Positions 1 to 7,743 of a stretch of 15,712 nucleotides of DNA are shown one piece after another. The stretch spans positions 1-15,712 of the forward strand of contig CAAFRW010000217.1 in assembly GCA_900765575.1 (NCBI GenBank), written 5' to 3'. The DNA is from Bacteroidaceae bacterium. Its GTDB lineage: Bacteria; Bacteroidota; Bacteroidia; Bacteroidales; Bacteroidaceae. A model generated the notes under the pieces. It was not told the DNA's origin. It worked only from the letters and a program-made list of their open reading frames with translations, and made no database searches. Position 1 is the first letter of the stretch. Every line of letters begins with the position of its first letter. The translations under genes and the position numbers were made by a program.

Positions 1-674
1 CCTACCACAGCGGAACCGTCCTCGTGGAACTCGATAATGCAGGAATACCTCATTATAATATCAAAGAAAACGTGGCCTGGGACAATATCCCCTATACCAC
101 TTCTTTGGAAGAACTGGCCAAACATACCCAAGCGGTCTGCTTCGGTTCCTTGGCCCAACGCAACATTGTTTCCCGCGAAACCATCCATCGCTTTCTCGAT
201 GCAATGCCCGATAACGAAGGACAACTAAAAATATTCGACATCAACCTGCGACAGGATTTCTATTCAAAAGAAGTGCTTTGTAGCTCGTTCCGTAAATGCA
301 ATATCCTGAAAATAAACGATGAAGAACTCATTACAATCAGCCGCATGTTTGGCTATCCCGGTATTGATTTACAAGATAAATGCTGGATATTATTGGCTAA
401 GTACAATCTGAAAATGCTGATTCTAACATGTGGCGTCAATGGTAGCTACGTATTTACACCCGGAGAAGTCTCTTTTGTAGATACCCCCAAAGTAAAAGTA
501 GCCGATACGGTAGGGGCAGGAGATTCCTTTACCGCTGCTTTCTGCACAGGCATATTAAAAGGAATGTCCATACCGGAAGCACACCGGTTGGCTGTTAAAA
601 TCTCTGCTTACGTTTGTACTCAAAACGGAGCCATGCCGCCCATGCCTAAAGAATTGAGAGAAAGCTTCCTTTAG
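1..674 (+). CDS. PfkB-family sugar kinase, probable fructokinase (5' end missing)
   Basis: This gene is cut by the left window edge; its frame is open from base 3, leaving about 223 residues. PfkB kinases phosphorylate sugars with ATP in the cytoplasm. The sequence shows the family sugar-lid style segment GTVLVELDNAGIPHY near the left edge, FDINLR at bases 234-251, the segment KINDEEL, and the ADTVGAGDSF signature, with GAGD at 513-524 carrying the catalytic aspartate and anion hole. A full family member has about 295 residues, so roughly 70 N-terminal residues lie outside. The first internal start-like codon (GTG at 24) is not the real start, because homologous-looking sequence continues upstream. 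A regulator with a periplasmic sugar-binding domain starts 100 bp downstream on the same strand, as at the Bacteroides fructan locus, so fructose is the likely substrate. The family is certain; the substrate is inferred. Confidence 0.92.
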   Translation, partial: YHSGTVLVELDNAGIPHYNIKENVAWDNIPYTTSLEELAKHTQAVCFGSLAQRNIVSRETIHRFLDAMPDNEGQLKIFDINLRQDFYSKEVLCSSFRKCNILKINDEELITISRMFGYPGIDLQDKCWILLAKYNLKMLILTCGVNGSYVFTPGEVSFVDTPKVKVADTVGAGDSFTAAFCTGILKGMSIPEAHRLAVKISAYVCTQNGAMPPMPKELRESFL

Positions 675-719
675 GATGCAATAAAAGAGTCCGAATACGG
701 AAACTTTCAAATAAAACCG

Positions 720-750
720 GTTGCATCTGTAAAGAAATCGTATATCTTTG
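720..750 (+). promoter_or_regulatory. Bacteroides-type promoter of the HTCS gene
   Basis: TATCTTTG at 743-750 is a full match to the Bacteroidetes -7 consensus TAnnTTTG. A -33-like GTTG at 720-723 lies 19 bp upstream. Transcription would begin near 757, giving a leader of about 18 nt before the ATG at 775. This suggests the regulator can be expressed independently of the upstream kinase. Confidence 0.65.
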
Positions 751-760
751 CAGATGTAAC
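720..760. repeat. 41-bp imperfect palindrome over the HTCS promoter
   Basis: The left arm 720-735 (GTTGCATCTGTAAAGA) and right arm 745-760 (TCTTTGCAGATGTAAC) are inverted repeats matching at 14 of 16 positions, around a 9-nt centre. The palindrome covers the whole -33 to -7 region and stops about where transcription would start. It is therefore more likely a DNA site (operator) than an RNA hairpin. No binding protein can be named from the sequence. Confidence 0.6.
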
Positions 761-774
761 TTTTATCTGGCTCT

Positions 775-3570
775 ATGAAACACAGTTCCCTTTTTCTACT
801 CCTGCTTCTCCTTTTTACGGCTTGCCATAAGCCGACCACCCATTATGTAATTGGGGTATCACAATGCAGCGAAGACGAATGGAGACAACAGATGAACAAA
901 GAAATGCTTCGCGAAATACTGTTTTACGAAAACACGGATATTGAAATCCGAACCGCCAGAGATAACAGTAACAAACAGATTGAAGACATCCGATATTTCA
1001 TTGATAAAAAAGTAGACCTGTTGGTTATAGCTCCCAACGAAGCTGCAATCATAACTCCCGTTGTAGAGAAAGCCTTTCGGCAAGGAATTCCGGTAATCAT
1101 TGTAGACCGGAAAATACTCTCCGACCAATACACTGCCTACATCGGAGCCGATAACTACGCCATAGGCAAAGCGGCAGGCTACTACATAGGGAATCGCTTG
1201 GGAGGCAAAGGGAATGTAGTGGAACTTACCGGATTATCCGGCTCTACCCCGGCTATAGAGCGACATAAAGGTTTTGCAGAATCTCTCTCCGAATATCCGC
1301 AAATCAAGTTGCTGGACAGCAAAGATGCCGAATGGTTGCAAAGTCCGGCAGAAGAAACAATGGAGCATCTTCTAAAAGTCTTTCCACAGATTGATGTAGT
1401 GTTTGCCCAAAACGACAGGATGGCAGTTGGCGCTTATCTTGCCGCCCGCAAACAAAACCGTGAAAAAGATATCCGTTTTATCGGTATCGATGCACTGCCC
1501 GATACGGACGCCGGAGTAGACCAAGTGCTGAACGGAGTCTTCGATGCTACTTTTATCTACCCTACGGGTGGGGATAAAGTAATACAGACAGCTATGGCTA
1601 TTCTGAAAAAGAAACCGTTCAAAAAAGAAACGATTCTTTCTACAGCCGTTGTCGACAAGAGTAATGCACAAGTCATGAAACTGCAAAACCAGCATATCGA
1701 TGAACTGGACAGTAAAATAGAAACCTTGGACAGACAGATAGATTCTTATCTCTCCCGTTATTCCACACAACAACTTTTGTTATACTCCATCCTAGCCATC
1801 ACTATTCTGACGGTGGCTTTATGCGGAATACTGATTAAAGCTTATTGGACCAAAGACCGCCTGAACAAAGAGCTGGCTAAACGGAATGATAAAATCACCC
1901 GCCAGAAAGAACAGTTGGAGCAACAGCGCGACCAGCTTATCGCACTATCCCGCCAACTGGAAGAAGCCACACATTCCAAACTAGTATTCTTTACCAATGT
2001 ATCACATGACTTCCGCACTCCGTTGACGTTGATTGCCGGACCTATAGAACAGTTGCTTTCCAAAAGTTCCCTTACTTCCGCTGAAACCGAACTGTTGGAG
2101 ATTGCCCATAAGAACACCCGGATTCTTTTGCGTTTAGTAAACCAGATTCTCGACTTCCGAAAATACGAGAATGGGAAAATGGAACTCACCTGCTCAGAGT
2201 TCGATTTGCAGCAAGCCATAGAAGAGTGGAACACATCCTTCCGTACCGCAGCCCTGCAAAAGCATATCAAATTCTCTTATGAAGCGGAGACTAAAACCCG
2301 CAACTACTTAGTAAAGCTGGATTTGGAAAAGATGGAAAGCATCTATTTCAATCTGATATCGAACGCATTGAAATTTACTCCGGAAAACGGACATATCCAT
2401 TCCCGCCTCGACTACTTTCTAAAAGAAGATGTACCCTACGTCCAACTTACCATCAGCGATGACGGCATCGGCATTTCGACAGAACATGCGCAAAACATCT
2501 TCGACCGGTTTTATAAAACAAATGTACACCATACCGGTTCCGGCATCGGACTGGCTTTGGTTAAAGCATTTGTAGAGTTACAAGGAGGAACGATACAGGT
2601 AAAAAGCAAAGAGAAAAAAGGAACTACTTTCATCCTCGAAATACCAGCTTATCCCTCCCCTAACCAAACGACAACAGAGACAGAACAAACGGCAGCCGAA
2701 CTTCTTCAACCTAAAACAGAAGAAAATAAAGCCGGACCATTCCTTTTAAAAGAAGCATCTCCTGCAAAAGGAAGCGACGAAGGCAATAAAGCAGACATCT
2801 CTACCGGCTTGAACCCGGATAAAGAAACCATTCTTGTTATAGATGACAATCAGGATATATGCCATTATATCACACAATTGCTTTCCGAGCATTACACCCT
2901 CATCGAAGCACACAATGGAAAGGAGGGGCTGAATATGGCTATGAAATATGTACCTGATTTAATTATCAGCGACATCATGATGCCCGAAATGGACGGCATA
3001 GAATGTTGCCGGCATTTAAAGACGGAGTTGCAAACCAGCCATATTCCTGTTATTCTCCTTACGGCTTGTTCGTTAGACGAACAACGTATCAGTGGCTTTG
3101 AAAACGGTGCCGATTCATACATATCCAAACCCTTCAACTCGCAATTGCTTGTTACACGCATACGTAACTTGCTGGATAACCGCAACCGCCTTAAACAGTT
3201 TTTCGGAGATGCCACCACCTTATCCAAAGAGTCGGTTAGCCATACAGACAAAGATTTTATAACTAAATTCCGCCGGCAGATAGAACTAAATCTTTCCAAT
3301 TCCGATTTAAGTGTAGAAGATTTAGGCGGACAGATGGGATTGAGCCGTGTACAACTATACCGGAAGATAAAAGCCTTGACAAACTATTCGCCCAATGAAC
3401 TATTACGGATAGCCCGGTTAAAAAGAGCGGCTTCTTTACTTTCTTCTACGGAAAAAACCATTGCAGAAATCACTTATGAAGTAGGCTTTACTTCTCCCTC
3501 TTATTTTACTAAATGCTATAAAGAATATTTTGGAGAAAACCCCACAGAGCTGATAAAAAGAAAAAAATAA
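775..3570 (+). CDS. Hybrid two-component system regulator with periplasmic sugar-binding sensor domain
   Basis: This is a one-protein two-component system of 931 residues. Residues 1-17 are an export signal ending in a lipobox-like FTAC, so Cys17 could be lipidated. Residues 23-300 resemble a type-1 periplasmic sugar-binding protein (RbsB/LacI fold, for example DLLVIAPNEAA and GIPVIIVDRK). A membrane segment spans about 334-355 and a coiled coil 360-400. The HisKA domain has His411 (NVSHDFRTPL), and the ATPase domain has Asn526/Asn530, DDGIGIS and GSGIGLAL. A polar linker (625-683) leads to a receiver with Asp690/691, phosphoacceptor Asp733, Thr763 and Lys785. An AraC-type DNA-binding domain fills 825-930. 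Most HTCS proteins carry a long beta-propeller sensor; this shorter form with a binding-protein sensor matches the B. thetaiotaomicron fructose sensor BT1754. With a PfkB kinase upstream, fructose is the likely ligand and a fructan-use locus the likely target, both by inference. Confidence 0.93.
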   Translation: MKHSSLFLLLLLLFTACHKPTTHYVIGVSQCSEDEWRQQMNKEMLREILFYENTDIEIRTARDNSNKQIEDIRYFIDKKVDLLVIAPNEAAIITPVVEKAFRQGIPVIIVDRKILSDQYTAYIGADNYAIGKAAGYYIGNRLGGKGNVVELTGLSGSTPAIERHKGFAESLSEYPQIKLLDSKDAEWLQSPAEETMEHLLKVFPQIDVVFAQNDRMAVGAYLAARKQNREKDIRFIGIDALPDTDAGVDQVLNGVFDATFIYPTGGDKVIQTAMAILKKKPFKKETILSTAVVDKSNAQVMKLQNQHIDELDSKIETLDRQIDSYLSRYSTQQLLLYSILAITILTVALCGILIKAYWTKDRLNKELAKRNDKITRQKEQLEQQRDQLIALSRQLEEATHSKLVFFTNVSHDFRTPLTLIAGPIEQLLSKSSLTSAETELLEIAHKNTRILLRLVNQILDFRKYENGKMELTCSEFDLQQAIEEWNTSFRTAALQKHIKFSYEAETKTRNYLVKLDLEKMESIYFNLISNALKFTPENGHIHSRLDYFLKEDVPYVQLTISDDGIGISTEHAQNIFDRFYKTNVHHTGSGIGLALVKAFVELQGGTIQVKSKEKKGTTFILEIPAYPSPNQTTTETEQTAAELLQPKTEENKAGPFLLKEASPAKGSDEGNKADISTGLNPDKETILVIDDNQDICHYITQLLSEHYTLIEAHNGKEGLNMAMKYVPDLIISDIMMPEMDGIECCRHLKTELQTSHIPVILLTACSLDEQRISGFENGADSYISKPFNSQLLVTRIRNLLDNRNRLKQFFGDATTLSKESVSHTDKDFITKFRRQIELNLSNSDLSVEDLGGQMGLSRVQLYRKIKALTNYSPNELLRIARLKRAASLLSSTEKTIAEITYEVGFTSPSYFTKCYKEYFGENPTELIKRKK

Positions 3571-3620
3571 ACCTTCAAGATGTTTCAATAAGCAAAAGAT
3601 ACATTAAATCATTTAACAAC

Positions 3621-3652
3621 TTTAGTTCATTTTATTGAATCTGCTACCTTTG
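3621..3652 (+). promoter_or_regulatory. Promoter of the Ca2+-ATPase gene
   Basis: TACCTTTG at 3645-3652 matches the -7 consensus TAnnTTTG, and TTTA at 3621-3624 stands 20 bp upstream as a -33 element. Transcription would start near 3659. This rules out the in-frame ATG at 3635, which lies inside the promoter, and supports the ATG at 3680 with a leader of about 20 nt. Confidence 0.7.
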
Positions 3653-3679
3653 TTCGCATTATTTAAACACATAGCAAAT

Positions 3680-6364
3680 ATGGCTACACAAAGCTTTAAG
3701 CAGGAAGGCTTAAACAAACAGCAGGTTGAAGAAAGCAGAAGAGTTAACGGAAACAACTTACTAACTCCTCCTAAACGGGAATCTATCTGGAAACTATATC
3801 TGGAAAAGTTCAAAGACCCGGTTATTAAAATCTTATTACTGGCCGCCTTCTTTTCACTCATCATTTCATGTATCGAAAACGAATACGCCGAAACGGTCGG
3901 CATTATTCTGGCTATCTTTCTGGCTACCGGCATCGGATTTTACTTTGAGTATGATGCCGGCAAGAAGTTTGATTTGCTGAATGCATCGAACGAGGACACC
4001 TTGGTACGGGTAATCCGCGACGGTGCCATACACGAAATTCCCCGAAAGGAAGTAGTGGTGGGAGACATTGTCATGCTCGAAAACGGCGAAGAGGTGCCGG
4101 CCGACGGAGTGTTGCTGGAAGCTATTTCCATGCAAATCAACGAATCGAACCTTACCGGCGAACCGATGGTTGAAAAGACGACCAATGAAGAGCACTTCGA
4201 TAAGGAGGCCACTTACCCCTCGAACAGGGTAATGCGTGGAACAACCGTTGTCGACGGACATGGTATCATGGAAGTGCAACAGGTGGGTGACGCTACCGAA
4301 ATAGGCAAAGTGGCCCGGCAGGCTACCGAGAAATCAGAAGAACAGACACCGCTTAACATACAACTTACCCGACTGGCTAACCTTATAGGCAAAATTGGTT
4401 TTATCGTAGCCGGCCTCACTTTTGTGGGCTTTGTTTCACACGGGTTATACAACTATTTACAAGTACACACCGTAACAGGCTGGGAACAGTACTTGGAGAT
4501 AGCCCGAATCGTATTGAACTATTTTATGCTGGCTGTTACACTTGTTGTAGTAAGTGTGCCGGAAGGATTGCCCATGAGCGTAACCCTGAGTTTAGCGTTA
4601 AACATGCGGCGTATGTTGGCTACCAACAATCTGGTTCGCAAAATGCACGCATGCGAAACGATGGGAGCTGTAACGGTTATCTGTACGGATAAAACCGGAA
4701 CGCTGACACAAAACAAGATGCAGGTTCACGAGACACAATTCTACGGATTAGACGAACAGACTCCGGAATCAGGAGAAATGTTCGACCGGATAACAGAGGG
4801 CATTGCTACAAACTCCACGGCTTTTCTGGAACAAACAGAGAGTGGAGAGATAAAGGGAGTGGGTAATCCTACTGAGATAGCCTTACTGCTCTGGATGGAT
4901 GCACAAAAGAAAAATTATCTGATACTGCGTACCGGAGCTAAAACCATCGACCAACTGCCTTTCTCTACCGAACGCAAATTTATGGCTACCCTTGTCCGTT
5001 CGAAACTCGACGGAAAGAAGGTTGTCTATATGAAAGGTGCACCTGAAATCATTCTGAAGAAGTGCTCGCAGGTATGCACCCCCAACGGGAACCAACCTCT
5101 CTCAACCCGACAAACCGATATCGAACAGCAATTGCTGGACTACCAGAACATGGCCATGCGCACACTGGGCTTTGCTTACAAACAGATAGACGAGAACGGT
5201 TCGGAAGATTGCGCCAAGTTGACCGAAACCAATGATTACATCTTTATGGGCATCGCCGCCATCTCCGACCCGGTACGTCCGGATGTGCCTGCAGCGGTAG
5301 CACAATGTCAGGACGCAGGCATTCAGGTAAAAATCGTAACGGGCGATACGCCGGGAACGGCCACGGAAATTGCGCGGCAAATAGGACTTTGGAAGCCGGA
5401 AGATACGGAACGCAACCGCATTACCGGAGTCGACTTTGCGGCTTTAAGTGATGAAGAGGCATTGGAACGGGTAATGGACTTGAAAATCATGTCGCGCGCA
5501 CGACCGATGGACAAACAGCGTCTGGTACAGCTGCTTCAGAAAAAAGGAGCGGTGGTAGCGGTAACCGGTGACGGAACAAATGATGCGCCGGCTCTGAACC
5601 ATGCGCAAGTAGGATTGAGCATGGGAACCGGAACGTCCGTAGCCAAAGAAGCCAGCGACATTACATTGCTCGACGATTCGTTCCGCAGCATCGGCACGGC
5701 CGTTATGTGGGGACGTTCGCTCTACAAGAATATCCAACGTTTCATTGTTTTCCAGTTAACGATTAACCTAATAGCCATGTTTACCGTACTGGTGGGAAGT
5801 TTTATCGGTACAGCCATTCCTTTAACCGTTACGCAAATGCTTTGGGTCAATTTAATTATGGATACGTTCGCCGCCCTGGCTCTGGCTTCCATTCCACCCA
5901 ATGCGGATGTCATGAAAGAGAAGCCGAGAAAAAACACGGATTTCATCATTACCCCATCTATGTATCGCAACATTATCGGGTGCGGCGTCGCTTTCATTCT
6001 CATATTGATAACATTGTATGTTTATTTTGCTCACAACGACGGACTCCAGATTCGGGAATTGACCATCTTCTTCACGGTATTCGTCATGCTCCAGTTCTGG
6101 AACCTGTTCAACGCACGCGTATTGGGTACGAACCATTCGGCTTTAAGCGGTTTTTCCCATTCCTACATTGTACCGGGGGTAGCCTTGTTAATCCTTATCG
6201 GACAATATGTGATTGTTCAGTTTGGAGGTGAGGTATTCCGTACTACACCTCTTGATTGGGAAACATGGGGAATCATCTTCATTGCCACCTCACCGGTTCT
6301 CTGGATTGGCGAAATCTACAGATTCTTTCAAAGAAGAATTATTAAGTTGAGAGTGGAGAGTTGA
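3680..6364 (+). CDS. Calcium-translocating P-type ATPase, PMCA-like (type II)
   Basis: This ion pump of the inner membrane has 894 residues from the chosen ATG. Visible P-type motifs are TGE in the actuator domain (159-161), PEGLP in M4 (294-298, Glu295), DKTGT with phosphorylated Asp337, KGAPE in the nucleotide domain (452-456), and the hinge GDGTNDAP (630-637). Membrane pairs lie at about 48-65/72-89 and 239-257/277-293, with six more after residue 690. The putative Ca2+ ligands fit a PMCA-like site: M4 Glu295, M5 Asn696 and M6 Asn724/Asp728. The second-site glutamate of SERCA M5 is replaced by Ala699, suggesting one Ca2+ per cycle. An in-frame ATG 15 codons upstream (3635) is rejected because it overlaps the promoter. 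The last residues, including LRVES and the stop codon, are encoded inside the left arm of a 35-bp inverted repeat, so the native C-terminus may have been altered. Ion specificity is inferred from these residues. Confidence 0.93.
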   Translation: MATQSFKQEGLNKQQVEESRRVNGNNLLTPPKRESIWKLYLEKFKDPVIKILLLAAFFSLIISCIENEYAETVGIILAIFLATGIGFYFEYDAGKKFDLLNASNEDTLVRVIRDGAIHEIPRKEVVVGDIVMLENGEEVPADGVLLEAISMQINESNLTGEPMVEKTTNEEHFDKEATYPSNRVMRGTTVVDGHGIMEVQQVGDATEIGKVARQATEKSEEQTPLNIQLTRLANLIGKIGFIVAGLTFVGFVSHGLYNYLQVHTVTGWEQYLEIARIVLNYFMLAVTLVVVSVPEGLPMSVTLSLALNMRRMLATNNLVRKMHACETMGAVTVICTDKTGTLTQNKMQVHETQFYGLDEQTPESGEMFDRITEGIATNSTAFLEQTESGEIKGVGNPTEIALLLWMDAQKKNYLILRTGAKTIDQLPFSTERKFMATLVRSKLDGKKVVYMKGAPEIILKKCSQVCTPNGNQPLSTRQTDIEQQLLDYQNMAMRTLGFAYKQIDENGSEDCAKLTETNDYIFMGIAAISDPVRPDVPAAVAQCQDAGIQVKIVTGDTPGTATEIARQIGLWKPEDTERNRITGVDFAALSDEEALERVMDLKIMSRARPMDKQRLVQLLQKKGAVVAVTGDGTNDAPALNHAQVGLSMGTGTSVAKEASDITLLDDSFRSIGTAVMWGRSLYKNIQRFIVFQLTINLIAMFTVLVGSFIGTAIPLTVTQMLWVNLIMDTFAALALASIPPNADVMKEKPRKNTDFIITPSMYRNIIGCGVAFILILITLYVYFAHNDGLQIRELTIFFTVFVMLQFWNLFNARVLGTNHSALSGFSHSYIVPGVALLILIGQYVIVQFGGEVFRTTPLDWETWGIIFIATSPVLWIGEIYRFFQRRIIKLRVES

Positions 6365-6373
6365 GAGTTTTAG
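6339..6373. repeat. Left arm of 35-bp perfect inverted repeat
   Basis: This arm begins TTATTAAGTTGAGAG and is the exact reverse complement of 6689-6723. It contains heptamers GTTGAGA, GTGGAGA and GTTGAGA at 6346-6366. It overlaps the final codons and stop of the Ca2+-ATPase gene. Confidence 0.9.
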
Positions 6374-6376
6374 TCA

Positions 6377-6397
6377 GTTGAAAGTTGAAAGTTGAAA
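6377..6397. repeat. Three tandem GTTGAAA heptamers
   Basis: GTTGAAA is repeated three times without gaps just inside the left inverted-repeat arm. It has no counterpart in the right arm. There, CAATGGAAA, which appears in inverted form on both sides, instead carries an extra ATGGAAA unit. Both differences are heptamer-sized, which fits slippage-type expansion. The array is too short, and has no spacers, to be a CRISPR. Confidence 0.85.
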
Positions 6398-6530
6398 GTG
6401 AATTCAATGGAAAGCTTATTCAATTAAAAGTGGGCAATTGAACGTTGATTGTGAGAGCATTAAATAGAATGAAATACTTAATCTGAAAAGTGAATAGCTA
6501 CGAAAAACAAGCACGTAAAGCAGTAAAGTA

Positions 6531-6559
6531 AACAGTGCCAAGCGTTATTAGGCACTGTT
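6531..6559. other. Perfect 9-bp hairpin inside the inverted-repeat region
   Basis: AACAGTGCC (6531-6539) and GGCACTGTT (6551-6559) pair perfectly around an 11-nt loop. No T-run follows directly on either strand, so it is not a canonical terminator by itself. A -7-like TAATTTTG lies just downstream at 6563-6570 but without a clear -33 partner. Confidence 0.6.
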
Positions 6560-6586
6560 CCCTAATTTTGCATAAATAGAAAACTA

Positions 6587-6619
6587 CAGGATTCAAGTTT
6601 TATACTTGAATCCTGTTTT
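6587..6619. terminator. Bidirectional terminator between convergent genes
   Basis: CAGGATTCAAG (6587-6597) and CTTGAATCCTG (6605-6615) form an 11-bp stem with a 7-nt loop, followed by TTTTC on the plus strand. On the minus strand the stem is followed by TAGTTTTC. It sits between the Ca2+-ATPase gene and the convergent AraC/GyrI gene and could end both transcripts. Confidence 0.7.
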
Positions 6620-6688
6620 CAAATATGGAACTATAATCTATTAAGCTTTAATGTAAACAGTTATTCTTCGCTTTCCATTTTCCATTGG

Positions 6689-6723
6689 CTAAAACTCTCA
6701 ACTCTCCACTCTCAACTTAATAA
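6689..6723. repeat. Right arm of 35-bp perfect inverted repeat
   Basis: This arm ends CTCTCAACTTAATAA and is the exact reverse complement of 6339-6373. It begins 9 bp beyond the stop codon of the convergent AraC/GyrI gene, so both convergent mRNAs would carry the same sequence near their 3' ends. The terminal CTTAATAA recurs at 6731-6738 across that gene's stop codon. Confidence 0.9.
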
Positions 6724-6731
6724 GCTCTCCC

Positions 6732-7589
6732 TTAATAAACCGGAATATAAATCTCCGTAAGCAAATCCTCCGGACGGGTATCAGCCGGATTGTTCAGATA
6801 ACGTTCGGCACTGGCCTCATCCCGCAAGGTACATTCCATTTCAGGAATATACTTTCCATAGATGGTATCATACACGGCCTGCAAATTACTGTACGGACCC
6901 TTATACAAAAAGATGGCATAGCGTCCTGCGGGAAGTTCCTTAAAACCTACATCCCCTTTCGGCATCGCTTTATCCGACAGCTGCAGGCATACATCCGTAC
7001 GGAGTTTATCCGTGGGAGTTACTTTGGGGTCATCATGATAAATACACAACGGAGACATCTCTTTTACGGGTAAAGCCTGCTCTTGCGCAAAGTGGAACAG
7101 ACGCATCCACGTTCCGCAATAATCGTTCGACTTATAATCACCCAACAGACGGATATAAATTACATTTCTGGCAGGAATTGCCTTCACTTCTCTTGTCATC
7201 TCCAAATCCGGATTAATAATGGCTGGTTTCATAATTACAAAATTTTTATTGTTTCGATACTCTAAAGGTGAAATGCCATAGAACTGCCTGAACACCTTCG
7301 AAAGGGAAGATGGAGAAGAGTATCCGATACGATAAGCGATGTCCGCAATCGGCAAATCGGAATAACGTAACAAACGGGCGGCGGCTTCGGTGCGTGTCCG
7401 GACAATAAACATACCGATAGGCTCGCCCAGGAAAGCTTTCATGATGCGATGAAAATAAAAAGGAGAGAAATGAGAGATGCCGGCCAGCAATTTTAAATCA
7501 ATCTCCTCTCCCAAATGCTGATTAATGTAATCGACCACCGCATTGACACACTTTTGATACTCTTCCAACGTCGTTTTCTTCTGTTGCAT
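6732..7589 (-). CDS. AraC-family transcriptional regulator with GyrI-like effector-binding domain
   Basis: This is a soluble one-component regulator of 285 residues. Residues about 10-113 form the two-helix-turn-helix AraC DNA-binding domain (for example LAGISHFSPFYFHRIMKAF and IADIAYRIGYSSPSSLSKVF). Residues 130-285 form a GyrI/SOUL-type small-molecule-binding domain ending in the family hallmark YLNNPADTRPEDLLTEIYIP. This N-terminal HTH plus C-terminal GyrI order is that of Rob-like regulators, which respond to amphipathic compounds or drugs. The chosen ATG is at 7587-7589. The frame can be extended ten codons to a TTG at 7617-7619, but that codon is part of a perfect promoter -7 box. It stands alone on its strand and converges on the Ca2+-ATPase gene. 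Its ligand and targets are not evident, since no efflux pump or enzyme gene lies beside it. Confidence 0.92.
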   Translation of the reverse strand: MQQKKTTLEEYQKCVNAVVDYINQHLGEEIDLKLLAGISHFSPFYFHRIMKAFLGEPIGMFIVRTRTEAAARLLRYSDLPIADIAYRIGYSSPSSLSKVFRQFYGISPLEYRNNKNFVIMKPAIINPDLEMTREVKAIPARNVIYIRLLGDYKSNDYCGTWMRLFHFAQEQALPVKEMSPLCIYHDDPKVTPTDKLRTDVCLQLSDKAMPKGDVGFKELPAGRYAIFLYKGPYSNLQAVYDTIYGKYIPEMECTLRDEASAERYLNNPADTRPEDLLTEIYIPVY

Positions 7590-7616
7590 GGTTTCTATGG
7601 TTTTTGTTTCACACGA

Positions 7617-7624
7617 CAAAGATA
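7617..7624 (-). promoter_or_regulatory. -7 promoter box of the AraC/GyrI gene
   Basis: Read on the minus strand, TATCTTTG matches TAnnTTTG exactly. Transcription would start near 7610, leaving a leader of about 20 nt to the ATG at 7589. No good TTTG is seen 19-21 bp upstream, so the -33 element is weak. The box decides against the longer TTG-start reading of the gene. Confidence 0.55.
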
Positions 7625-7743
7625 AGCAGCGAAAAGAGAACGGACTTGTCCGATGTTGCTAAAAACCGTTTTTACTGAAAAAGAATTATCTCGAAGCAAT
7701 GTAAATGATTCGTTAGAGTGATTGTTGTGTACACCCGTTTTTT

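Noticed and set aside
3635..3679. Upstream in-frame ATG extending the Ca2+-ATPase by 15 residues
   Set aside because: The extension contains the -7 promoter box at 3645-3652, so it would lie upstream of the transcript start. The ATG at 3680 fits the family better.
5842..6231. 129-residue open frame on the plus strand
   Set aside because: It overlaps the Ca2+-ATPase in another frame; the ATPase motifs run through the whole region.
6377..6397. Tandem GTTGAAA units as a CRISPR-like array
   Set aside because: The units are 7 bp, directly abutting and without spacers, and there are no cas genes in the window.
6563..6570. TAATTTTG as a promoter inside the inverted-repeat region
   Set aside because: It matches the -7 consensus, but no -33 element lies 19-21 bp upstream, and a terminator-like hairpin follows within 20 bp.
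7590..7619. TTG start adding ten residues to the AraC/GyrI regulator
   Set aside because: The TTG is the end of a perfect TATCTTTG promoter box on the same strand, and an ATG follows at 7589.
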